Assembly (NCBI GenBank): GCA_025966355.1
Contig: JAICWZ010000083.1
Location: forward strand, 1 to 7,559
DNA length: 7,559 nt
Direction of reading: 5' to 3'
Source: Thermomicrobiaceae bacterium
Lineage (GTDB): Bacteria > Chloroflexota > Chloroflexia > Thermomicrobiales > Thermomicrobiaceae
The notes below the pieces were generated by a model, which had not been told where the DNA came from, searched no databases, and was given only the letters and a program-made list of their open reading frames with translations. The translations under genes were made by a program, and so were the position numbers. The number at the start of each line of letters is the position of its first letter. The stretch's first letter is position 1. Shown piece by piece: positions 1-5,584 of this stretch.

Positions 1-372
1 GGCATTGATGTGCGCGTGCTGCGTCGCGACACGAACAAGGATCTGGCGACCAACTACCGTCGCAAGGATGGCTATCAGGCGATCCCCGTCTTCATCTTCT
101 TTGATGGCGCTTTACGGGAGATCGGTTCGTTGGTTGAACGACCCGAGCGCGTTTCGGAAGAGATGGCGGACGAGACACAGCGCTTCCAGAAGCTGCACCC
201 CGACCTTCCGGGGATCACGCGCAACTACGATCACATGCCGGAGGAGACGCGAGCGGCGGTGAAGGCGAATTCGCAGCAGTGGCGGCGCGGCCAGCAGGAT
301 CGCTTCGCGCGCTACTTCCTCGATGAAGTCACCACCATCATCCAGCATGCGCTGCAGGAGCAGACCGCGTAG
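1..372 (+). CDS. Thioredoxin-family protein, C-terminal part (5' truncated)
   Basis: The reading frame is open from the first base of the window, so the gene begins upstream; 123 residues are visible. Residues 23-42 hold the second half of a thioredoxin fold: a strand with the cis-proline motif (QAIPVFIFFD, Pro at visible residue 29) followed by a glycine-containing turn and REIG. The CxxC active-site segment normally lies about 40-50 residues further upstream and is outside the window, so redox activity cannot be judged. A charged, mostly helical tail of about 80 residues follows, longer than in a minimal thioredoxin. This resembles the larger cytosolic thioredoxin-like proteins (Thioredoxin_9 type) that are probably disulfide reductases of unknown partner. 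The family call is fairly safe; the substrate is unknown. The ATG/GTG codons near base 10 are internal codons, not starts. Confidence 0.75.
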   Translation, partial: GIDVRVLRRDTNKDLATNYRRKDGYQAIPVFIFFDGALREIGSLVERPERVSEEMADETQRFQKLHPDLPGITRNYDHMPEETRAAVKANSQQWRRGQQDRFARYFLDEVTTIIQHALQEQTA

Positions 373-390
373 CATTCCCGGCCCATACGT

Positions 391-420
391 TTGACACGAC
401 ACGTCAGGCGCCCGTACGAT
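391..420 (+). promoter_or_regulatory. Candidate sigma-70-type promoter for the 503-2253 operon
   Basis: A perfect -35 hexamer TTGACA lies at 391-396 and a -10 hexamer TACGAT (4 of 6 consensus positions) at 415-420, with an 18-base spacer. Transcription would start near 427, leaving a 5' leader of roughly 75 bases before the ATG at 503. It sits just after the stop of the thioredoxin-like gene at 372 and before the three-gene unit, which is where a promoter is expected. The spacer also carries a short inverted repeat, TGAC-(7)-GTCA at 392-406, that overlaps the -35 box. Confidence 0.5.
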
Positions 421-434
421 CAGTGCGGGCGCTT
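406..434 (+). terminator. GC-rich hairpin after the thioredoxin-like gene
   Basis: GCGCCCG at 408-414 pairs perfectly with CGGGCGC at 426-432 across an 11-base loop, and the stem can be extended by a G-T and an A-T pair to 406-434. It begins 34 bases after the stop codon at 372 and could end transcription of the upstream gene. It lacks a real T-tract (only TT then CGCG), so intrinsic termination is uncertain. It overlaps the -10 box of the proposed promoter at 391-420. Confidence 0.35.
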
Positions 435-490
435 CGCGTTGCCTGGCGGCGCCCAGCTTGCGAGAGCAGCCGGGCAGGTCGTCGAACGAT

Positions 491-494
491 GAGG
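491..494 (+). promoter_or_regulatory. Ribosome binding site fixing the start at 503
   Basis: GAGG is followed by an 8-base spacer and ATG at 503-505. It supports this start over the TTG 45 bases upstream. Confidence 0.55.
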
Positions 495-502
495 ATCGCG
501 GA

Positions 503-1009
503 ATGGCCGAGGACGAACAGCCTGGAATTCGAGAGACCGAGCACAAGCAAGCGGCAACCCGTGAGCCGGTGCCTGCGACCGAAATCAATCGCACCGGCGT
601 GCGCGATGTCCAAGCGACGACCGTGATCATCAAGCGGGGCAACGCGCAGAACGTGAACGGCGAACGGCTGACGATGGAGCGCTCGGCCGCGCGCTCGATT
701 GACGCCCGAAGCGTCCAGATGGATCGCAGCGCTGCTGCCCGGCTCAACAGCGAACGCGTCGTCCTGCAGGGGAGCAGCGCCAGCCAGATTTCCGCCCACG
801 AACTGCGCATGGTGCGGAGCCAGGCAGGCTTTCTTTCGGCGCAACAGGCGCATCTCGAATCGTCACGTGTCTTCGTGCTTGCCGGCCACGCCGAGGGCGA
901 CGTTCACACCGTGCTCACGCTGCCATCGGCCGCCGTACTCGGTGCCGCCTTCGGCGCCGGTATCGCCATTGTGACCGCGCTCATTCGACTCGCGTTTCGG
1001 AAAGGATAG
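503..1009 (+). CDS. Hypothetical repeat protein with C-terminal membrane anchor
   Basis: I do not recognise a named family. The 168-residue product has three parts. A polar, probably disordered N-terminus covers residues 1-32. Six back-to-back 15-residue repeats cover residues 33-122. A hydrophobic segment at about 142-164 is followed by a basic end (RKG), as in a C-terminally anchored membrane protein. Each repeat follows roughly A-x-x-[VIL]-x-[AGS]-x-x-[VL]-x-[MLI]-x-R-S-x, the hydrophobic positions recurring every five residues or so. Such regular short repeats usually fold as a beta-solenoid; that is inference. The ATG at 503 is preferred over an in-frame TTG at 458 because GAGG at 491-494 lies 8 bases upstream and nothing comparable precedes the TTG. 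The next gene starts 5 bases after the stop, so the two are probably co-transcribed. Function unknown. Confidence 0.8.
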   Translation: MAEDEQPGIRETEHKQAATREPVPATEINRTGVRDVQATTVIIKRGNAQNVNGERLTMERSAARSIDARSVQMDRSAAARLNSERVVLQGSSASQISAHELRMVRSQAGFLSAQQAHLESSRVFVLAGHAEGDVHTVLTLPSAAVLGAAFGAGIAIVTALIRLAFRKG

Positions 1010-1014
1010 CGGCC

Positions 1015-1254
1015 ATGCGGCTGTTCGGGAGTCTGCTGAACTTTCTTCTCGGCGCGCTCGTCGGTGCCCTGATCGGCGCGCTGATCACTGCCCTGCTCAC
1101 CCCGCAAAGCGGGAGCGAATTCAAGGTGCAGGTGCGCCAGCGGATCGACGAGGGTCGCGCCGCGCGCGACCGCGCCGAAGCCGAAACGACCGCTGAAATG
1201 ACCGCACGATTCCGCCAAAAGGTCGACAATCCGAACGCGCTCAAAGAGTCGTAG
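1015..1254 (+). CDS. Small YtxH-like membrane protein
   Basis: The 79-residue protein begins with a strongly hydrophobic glycine/alanine/leucine-rich helix at about residues 4-29, with a small-residue pattern (GALVGALIGALITALLTP). A charged, alanine/arginine/glutamate-rich region at about 38-70 then probably forms an amphipathic helix or short coiled coil. This two-part design is typical of the YtxH/gas-vesicle-like small membrane proteins, whose molecular role is poorly known; assignment is by architecture, not by a diagnostic motif. A GGAAAGGA ribosome binding site at 999-1006 precedes the ATG by 8 bases and overlaps the end of the upstream gene, pointing to co-translation. The gene is in the same reading frame as the downstream methyltransferase and is separated from it only by TAG and two codons. 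Confidence 0.75.
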   Translation: MRLFGSLLNFLLGALVGALIGALITALLTPQSGSEFKVQVRQRIDEGRAARDRAEAETTAEMTARFRQKVDNPNALKES

Positions 1255-1260
1255 CGGCGA

Positions 1261-2253
1261 TTGCTGGTCGAACTGCCGCTCCATTTGCGTCGCGCGCTCG
1301 AAACTCAGCGCGACGGAATCTCCGATGCCGAGCTCGCACGCGCCACGCGTGCGCTCTCCGATCGTTATCGAGCGGGTGCGACTGACGCGGATCCGCTGCT
1401 GCAATCGCAGGCCGATATCGCGGCCTATGCCGCCTACCGTGTCCCCGCGACCTATGCGGCGACGTTCGCGGCTTTGAGCGCGCTGCGTGAGGTGCGGCCG
1501 GACTGGCAGCCGCGGAGCCTGCTCGATCTCGGCGCCGGGCTTGGTTCGGGCATGTGGGCCGCCTCGACGCTCTGGCCGGGCATTGAGCGGATGGTAGCGC
1601 TCGACGCTGAACCACGGATGATCGCCGCCGGACGAGCACTCTGCACGACGACGACGCATCCGGCGCTTCACTCGGCCAGTTGGCGGCAGTCGGATCTCGT
1701 ACAGGCGGAACTCAACGGCTCGTTCGACCTCTCGCTGCTCGCCTACGTGCTCGGCGAGATCGAGCCGGAATCCATCGGGCAATTGATCGAGCGCGTCTGG
1801 ACTGCAACCACTGACGCGCTGGTCGTGATCGAGCCGGGTACGCCGGATGGCTTTCGGCGCGTCGAGCGACTGCGCGATCAAGTTATTGCGCTTGGCGGCT
1901 TCGAATTGGCGCCCTGCCCGCACGATCCGCCCGGCCGCGTGCCGGATCACGATTGGACGCACTTTTCGGTGCGGTTGCCGCGCAGCCGGACACACCGGCT
2001 GGCCAAGGATGCCGAGCTAAATTACGAGGACGAGAAGTTCTCCTACGTGGTGCTGGCGCGCGCTCCGTTGGAGCGCACTTATTCGCGTGTCGTGCGTCAC
2101 CCACAGGTTCGCAAGGGGCACATATACCTGCAACTCTGCACGAAAACCGGCGCGCAGACGGTGGTCGTCTCGAAACGTGAGGGCGCGCGCTACAGCCGCG
2201 CACGCAAAGTGGCCTGGGGCGATATCTTTGAGTGGGATGATCCACCGGAATAG
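1261..2253 (+). CDS. Rsm22-family SAM-dependent methyltransferase (small ribosomal subunit assembly)
   Basis: The 330-residue product matches the Rsm22 family (Rsm22 in yeast mitochondria, METTL17 in animals), which binds the small ribosomal subunit during assembly. The N-terminus (LPLHLRRALE) and the ATYAA region at 63-67 are typical. The SAM-binding motif I, LLDLGAGLGSG, is at residues 87-97, with an acidic residue after the second strand near 115. The C-terminal family block is clear: CPHD at 219-222, DWTHF at 231-235, RSRTHRLAKD at 241-250, NYEDEKFSYVVLARAP at 254-269, and a terminal small beta domain ending in VSKREG and ARKVAWGD. The second and third cysteines expected after CPHD are absent; Cys219 and Cys293 remain. 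The start is TTG at 1261: an in-frame TAG lies three codons upstream and the conserved domain begins at once. There is no strong ribosome binding site, so reinitiation after the upstream gene is likely. Confidence 0.88.
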   Translation: MLVELPLHLRRALETQRDGISDAELARATRALSDRYRAGATDADPLLQSQADIAAYAAYRVPATYAATFAALSALREVRPDWQPRSLLDLGAGLGSGMWAASTLWPGIERMVALDAEPRMIAAGRALCTTTTHPALHSASWRQSDLVQAELNGSFDLSLLAYVLGEIEPESIGQLIERVWTATTDALVVIEPGTPDGFRRVERLRDQVIALGGFELAPCPHDPPGRVPDHDWTHFSVRLPRSRTHRLAKDAELNYEDEKFSYVVLARAPLERTYSRVVRHPQVRKGHIYLQLCTKTGAQTVVVSKREGARYSRARKVAWGDIFEWDDPPE

Positions 2254-2345
2254 GAGCGAATTACTCGCGCAGAGACGCGAAGAGCGCAGAAAATAATACA
2301 TGAATTTCTCTGCGTCTCTGCGCCTCTGCGCGAGAAAACCTCCTA
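2251..2345. repeat. Large imperfect palindrome between convergent genes (possible bidirectional terminator)
   Basis: The arms 2264-2292 and 2305-2334 are imperfect reverse complements of about 29 bases around a 12-base A/T-rich centre (2293-2304). The outer 11 bases (CTCGCGCAGAG against CTCTGCGCGAG) pair perfectly. A further pair, TAGGAG at 2251-2256 and CTCCTA at 2340-2345, extends the symmetry and contains the stop codons of the two convergent genes. The arms are built from a degenerate CTCTGCG(T/C) unit, a type of sequence I have seen as a dispersed intergenic repeat in several bacterial phyla; that is memory, not a search. The position between two convergent stops suits a bidirectional terminator. 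A run of A follows the left arm and precedes the right-hand stop, giving short U-tracts at best. Confidence 0.75.
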
Positions 2346-3962
2346 GTTCCCGCGCAGAATGCCCCAGGTCGAGGGCATCTCGCCGACCGGCACCTCGATC
2401 AGCGTCGGGTGATTCTCCTTCATCGCACCGCGGAGCGCCTCGCGCAGGCCGTCCGGCCCGTGGGCCTGACGCCCCTCGACGCCGAACGCATCGGCCAGCT
2501 TCATGAAGTCCGGGTTGAGCAGGTCGGAGTTGATGACGCGGCCGCTGAAGCGTTCGCGCTGCATGCGTCGCACGTTGCCATACGCGCCATCGTTGAAGAC
2601 GATCATGATGGCATTGATGTTATGCCGCATCGCCGTCGAAAGCTCCGAGACGTTGTAGAGAAAGCCGCCGTCGCCGACGACCGCAACCACGCGCTTGTCC
2701 GGATTGCCGACCTGGGCGCCGAGCGCGGTCGCGAACTCGAAGCCGAGCGTTCCCTGATAACCGGCCCCGATGAAGCTGCGTGGCTCGTAGACCGGGAAGC
2801 CCATGTGGCTCCAGTAGCCGACCTGCGTCATGCCGCTGACAACGATGTCGTCATCGGCCAACTCTTCACGAATCGCGGTTCCGAACGACGCTTGCGGTTG
2901 CACCTCGAAGAGAATGTCCGCCGCGCGCTCCTGGATCGCCCGCAGTTCCTCTTCGCGCGATGCACGCGTGCGATTGTGCTTCCCGACCTGATCGACGAGC
3001 GCGCGCAGGGCGAGATCGGCATCGGCCAGCACGCCGATGTCCGGCTTGCGATTGCGGCCGATCTCCTCGGCGTCGATGTCGATCTGAATGACCGTCTGCT
3101 TGTCGGTCGGTCCCCAGGGCGAGGTGGCGGGTTGCAGGAAGCGCGTGCCGACGGCGAGGATGACGTCGGACTTCGGCATCAGTTGCCGCCCGCCGACGAC
3201 GTTTTGCGCCAGGTAGTTCCGATCCGAGATCGCGCCCTTGCCTTCAGGCGTCATCATCACCGGGGCTTGCAACATTTCGGCCAGCTCGCGCAGCGGTTCC
3301 CAGGCACCCGCGGCGATAACGCCGCCGCCGGCGTAGATGAGCGGGCGCTCGGCCTCACCGAGCGCCTTGGCGACTTTGGCGATCAGGTCGGGGTCGGGTG
3401 TCGCACGATTGACCGGCGCCGGATCGAGCAAGGTCACATCGGCCGTCGTTTGCAAGACGTCCGGCGGCACTTCGATCTCGACCGGGCGCGGCCGACCGGA
3501 GCGCAACTGGCGAAAGGCTTCTTGCACCAGCGCCGGGACTTCGGCCGGCGTCATGGCGCAACCGGCCCACTTCGTCGCCGAGGCCATCATCTGCAGTTGA
3601 TTCGGAACCTCGTGCAACATGCCCCGGCCGGCATTAATCTGCGACGATTCGATCTGTCCGGCGATACAGAGGACCGGCGATGAAACGGCATAGGCGGTCG
3701 AAAGTCCGGCCAGCGCGTTCATCACACCCGGCCCCGGTACGACGAGGCAACCGCCGACCTTGCCGGTCGTGCGGGCATAGCCGTCAGCCATGAAAGAGGT
3801 CGGCTGCTCGTTGCGCGTGTGATAGACGGGAAGCGAGTCTTTGACGTCATAGAGCGCGTCAAAAATCCAGTCAAGCTGGACACCCGGCAAGCCAAAGATC
3901 ACGTCGAGGCCGTTGCGCTTGAGGGATTGGACCAGCGCCTGCCCTCCGGTCATTTCTGCCAT
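2343..3962 (-). CDS. Thiamine diphosphate-dependent enzyme, acetolactate synthase (IlvB)-like
   Basis: The 539-residue product has the full three-domain layout of the superfamily. The N-terminal pyrimidine-binding domain (about 4-170) carries the catalytic glutamate in TRNEQPTSFMADGYAR (Glu52) and the PGPGV loop at 76-80. The central Rossmann-like domain is at about 190-325. The C-terminal pyrophosphate-binding domain carries GDGGF at 430-434 and ND at 457-458, the usual Mg-ThDP spacing. Family members ligate or decarboxylate 2-oxo acids in the cytoplasm. Features of true acetolactate synthase are missing: the GTDAFQE-type segment is replaced by NAGRGMLHE near 111-118, and the C-terminal loop reads NDGAYGNVRR. 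No ilvH or ilvC is adjacent, so the substrate is open. The start at 3962 has AAAGGGA about 6 bases upstream; an in-frame extension to 4172 is low-complexity and not protein-like. Confidence 0.88.
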   Translation of the reverse strand: MAEMTGGQALVQSLKRNGLDVIFGLPGVQLDWIFDALYDVKDSLPVYHTRNEQPTSFMADGYARTTGKVGGCLVVPGPGVMNALAGLSTAYAVSSPVLCIAGQIESSQINAGRGMLHEVPNQLQMMASATKWAGCAMTPAEVPALVQEAFRQLRSGRPRPVEIEVPPDVLQTTADVTLLDPAPVNRATPDPDLIAKVAKALGEAERPLIYAGGGVIAAGAWEPLRELAEMLQAPVMMTPEGKGAISDRNYLAQNVVGGRQLMPKSDVILAVGTRFLQPATSPWGPTDKQTVIQIDIDAEEIGRNRKPDIGVLADADLALRALVDQVGKHNRTRASREEELRAIQERAADILFEVQPQASFGTAIREELADDDIVVSGMTQVGYWSHMGFPVYEPRSFIGAGYQGTLGFEFATALGAQVGNPDKRVVAVVGDGGFLYNVSELSTAMRHNINAIMIVFNDGAYGNVRRMQRERFSGRVINSDLLNPDFMKLADAFGVEGRQAHGPDGLREALRGAMKENHPTLIEVPVGEMPSTWGILRGN

Positions 3963-4435
3963 CTGATTCCCTTTCTGCCCGTGACACGCGCAAGTCGATC
4001 TCGCGCGTCGATGTACTGCCAGCGCCGTCACATCGCGGCGGCCCTTTTCATTCTGCTGACTGGGAGCCGCGCTGCTCGATGAGTCATAAGGGCGACACTG
4101 CCCGAGGAGATGCGCGTACGCTGGGCTGGTGCGATGGTGATGGAACGGCCGGATCGTCGTTGATCGAGGCACTGTTCTAGTATGCCAGCCGCTTGCCGTG
4201 CGGTCATCATCGCCGCATCGTGTGAACCGTCAAGCCGGGCGCGTCAATTCGTCTCTGCGCGCACCGGCTGGCCCGTGACCTTCAGGCACGGAAATTGCGA
4301 AATCGAAAGCAGATTGACCGGACATCAGCGGACAACTGTCAGCTTTCGAGACTGCGTCGCCGAGCCTGTCGATCGCGACAAACGACTGCGTGCGATCCAT
4401 CTGTGGAAAGGCCAGCGGGAGAATTGAGAGGGATC
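3963..4435. other. Intergenic region of about 470 bases without a convincing gene
   Basis: It lies between the divergently oriented starts of the ThDP enzyme (minus) and the small hypothetical gene (plus), so promoters for both should be here. Open frames on both strands (for example 4182-4427 plus and the upstream extension of the minus-strand enzyme) encode arginine/serine/histidine-rich sequence with no ribosome binding site and look non-coding. I found no hexamer pair with good spacing on either strand, no TPP-riboswitch core, no T-box core and no tRNA. Short inverted repeats are present: CGCGGC 4034-4039 with GCCGCG 4066-4071, GGGC/GCCC at 4090-4103, and GACA-AC-TGTC at 4331-4340. Confidence 0.6.
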
Positions 4436-4795
4436 GTGAACCACCGGGCTTCCCGAAGATCGAAGAACCAGGAGTGGATTCATCGCGTCGATGTTCGTAA
4501 GAGTGGCGATGTCGTCGCGTCGCGCGGAACGATCGTCCATGCCGGACGGGCAATCGACTATTACACGACCCAGCCATCGGCCGGGCAGTGGATCGCCCTT
4601 GGGGTGGTGCCGCTGTTGCCCGGTATTGATGGCGATGACGCTACGCATCGCGTGATCGTCGGCACAGGCGGCACCGAAGATGCCGCGGTCGATTCGCTGC
4701 GCGAGCGCGCTACCCCAATTCTCAGCGTCGCCACGTCGCTGGTGATCGCTGACCCATTCATCCCCGCCTCCGAACCGAGCGACTGGTTCGGGTAG
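4436..4795 (+). CDS. Small hypothetical protein
   Basis: I do not recognise this protein. From the GTG at 4436 it is 119 residues long. After a basic start of about 20 residues it alternates strand-like stretches (VDVRKSGDVVASRGTIVHAG, WIALGVVPLLPG, HRVIVGTGG) with one likely helix (EDAAVDSLRERA), and ends in a proline-rich segment. No signal peptide, membrane helix or cysteine is visible, so it is probably cytoplasmic. The start is uncertain: GTG at 4436 has GAGAGGG close by at 4426-4432 (spacer only about 3-4 bases), and a TTG at 4424 in the same frame is an alternative. The frame is open further upstream to about 4295, but that part is arginine/serine-rich and looks non-coding. The downstream hairpin at 4819-4844 supports a real transcription unit ending here. 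Confidence 0.6.
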   Translation: MNHRASRRSKNQEWIHRVDVRKSGDVVASRGTIVHAGRAIDYYTTQPSAGQWIALGVVPLLPGIDGDDATHRVIVGTGGTEDAAVDSLRERATPILSVATSLVIADPFIPASEPSDWFG

Positions 4796-4818
4796 ACCAG
4801 AACCGCCCTCACTCCCGG

Positions 4819-4844
4819 CCCCTCTCCCCATTCTGGGAGAGGGG
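4819..4844 (+). terminator. Strong hairpin terminator within a dispersed-type palindrome
   Basis: CCCCTCTCCC (4819-4828) pairs perfectly over 10 bases with GGGAGAGGGG (4835-4844) around a 6-base loop and is followed by TGTCTTTGT. It starts 24 bases after the stop at 4795, which suits a terminator for that gene. The preceding CCCTCACTCCCGG (4806-4818) together with the stem resembles a palindromic repeat that is very common between genes in many bacteria; this likeness is from memory. Confidence 0.7.
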
Positions 4845-4912
4845 TGTCTTTGTGCGAGCGTCCGGGCGTTCCATCAACGGCGGCTCCTCCGCGCCTCACA
4901 CCGTTCGTGCAC

Positions 4913-4918
4913 TATACT
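4913..4918 (+). promoter_or_regulatory. Candidate -10 box for the CpXC gene
   Basis: TATACT matches 5 of 6 positions of the sigma-70 -10 consensus and lies 77 bases before the ATG at 4990, downstream of the hairpin at 4819-4844. No good -35 hexamer is seen at 17 bases spacing (the bases at 4890-4895 are CGCGCC), so this is a weak call. Confidence 0.3.
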
Positions 4919-4978
4919 TGGAGTCCATGGTCATGGCTGTTGCTGGTGGCGGGGCCATGTGAGTGCCTGTGGTTTTTC

Positions 4979-4983
4979 GGAGG
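4979..4983 (+). promoter_or_regulatory. Shine-Dalgarno site fixing the start at 4990
   Basis: GGAGG, extending into GGAGGAGAGG, stands 6 bases before the ATG at 4990. It lies inside the frame that could otherwise start at GTG 4963, so it argues for the shorter protein. Confidence 0.75.
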
Positions 4984-4989
4984 AGAGGC

Positions 4990-5496
4990 ATGCTCGAGAC
5001 TGAGTACACCGAAGTGCAAATGATGTGCGTCGGCTGCAAAGCGAAATGGGATGTGCCGGTCGCCCGGCAGGTCAATGTCGGCACCCATCCCGATGCACGA
5101 CTTGGTATCCTGCTCGGCACGATGCACCGCACGCGCTGCCCGGTCTGCAAAACGCCGCGCGACGTCGAGTTTATCTTTGATTATTACGATCCCGAACGAC
5201 AATTGATCGTGCAGATCCGCCCAGATTGGGAAATTGAAGCGGGCGGCGGCGAAGACTGGTACTGGACGCGTTATGAAGGACTCGTCCAGAAATACGCGTC
5301 ATCCGATGTACGCGTCGATGTCGTCTTCGGCTTCAAGGAGCTGATCGACAAGTATCTTGGTGGCGACGAAGCGCGGGCGGCCGCCAAAGTCGAGTGGGCC
5401 GAGCGACAGGCCACCGAAGAAGCGGCCCGCCTGGCCAAGCGGGAGCAGGCGGACGACGTAACGACCGGCGGCGAACAGACCGAGATCGGCGATTGA
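4990..5496 (+). CDS. CpXC-domain zinc-binding protein
   Basis: The 168-residue product begins with a domain of about 75 residues carrying two C-x2-C pairs: CVGC at residues 13-16 and CPVC at 50-53. A WDVPVARQVNV strand lies between them, and a LLGTMHRTRCPVC segment leads into the second pair. This is the arrangement of the CpXC family, whose four cysteines are expected to bind one zinc; the first pair reads CVGC where the family usually has CPxC. A strand-rich middle (DVEFIFDYYDPERQLIVQIRP) follows, then a segment ending in RVDVVFGFKELIDKYL at 107-122, and a charged alanine/glutamate helix at about 126-155 with a polar tail. No membrane segment is visible. CpXC proteins have no settled biochemical role. 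The start at 4990 is set by a strong ribosome binding site. The next gene follows after 88 bases on the same strand. Confidence 0.78.
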   Translation: MLETEYTEVQMMCVGCKAKWDVPVARQVNVGTHPDARLGILLGTMHRTRCPVCKTPRDVEFIFDYYDPERQLIVQIRPDWEIEAGGGEDWYWTRYEGLVQKYASSDVRVDVVFGFKELIDKYLGGDEARAAAKVEWAERQATEEAARLAKREQADDVTTGGEQTEIGD

Positions 5497-5508
5497 TGCT
5501 CGTCACCC

Positions 5509-5529
5509 GTTGATGGTCGATGGTTGATG
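5509..5529 (+). repeat. Three tandem copies of a 7-base unit
   Basis: GTTGATG (5509-5515), GTCGATG (5516-5522) and GTTGATG (5523-5529) stand head to tail in the gap between the CpXC gene and the following membrane-protein gene. Only one base varies. Similar GTTGATGGTTGATG strings occur as simple intergenic repeats in other bacteria, from memory. No function is evident. Confidence 0.5.
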
Positions 5530-5584
5530 CAATGTACCAGCAACGGCGGGCGGAGCAGGGCACGATAGACGGACGGAGAACGGC

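Noticed and set aside
904..1995. Minus-strand open frame of 363 codons
   Set aside because: It is antisense to three plus-strand genes that have ribosome binding sites and recognisable domains; its translation is arginine-rich and lacks a fold pattern.
2409..3683. Long plus-strand open frame of 424 codons
   Set aside because: It lies wholly antisense to the well-supported ThDP enzyme and its sequence is arginine/aspartate/histidine-rich low-information protein, typical of an antisense shadow in GC-rich DNA.
3963..4172. N-terminal extension of the ThDP enzyme to 4172 on the minus strand
   Set aside because: The frame is open, but the 70 added residues are rich in His, Ser, Arg and Cys and unlike any family N-terminus. 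The ATG at 3962 has a good ribosome binding site and begins exactly where the conserved domain starts.
3963..4300. TPP riboswitch or T-box leader upstream of the ThDP enzyme
   Set aside because: No CTGAGA...CTGAT core and no T-box core is present on the minus strand; only short isolated hairpins are seen.
4927..4962. Eleven-codon leader peptide (ATG 4927 to TGA) upstream of the CpXC gene
   Set aside because: There is a GGAG nearby but only 3 bases away, the peptide (Val/Ala/Gly-rich) has no regulatory codon run, and no attenuator hairpin follows before 4990.
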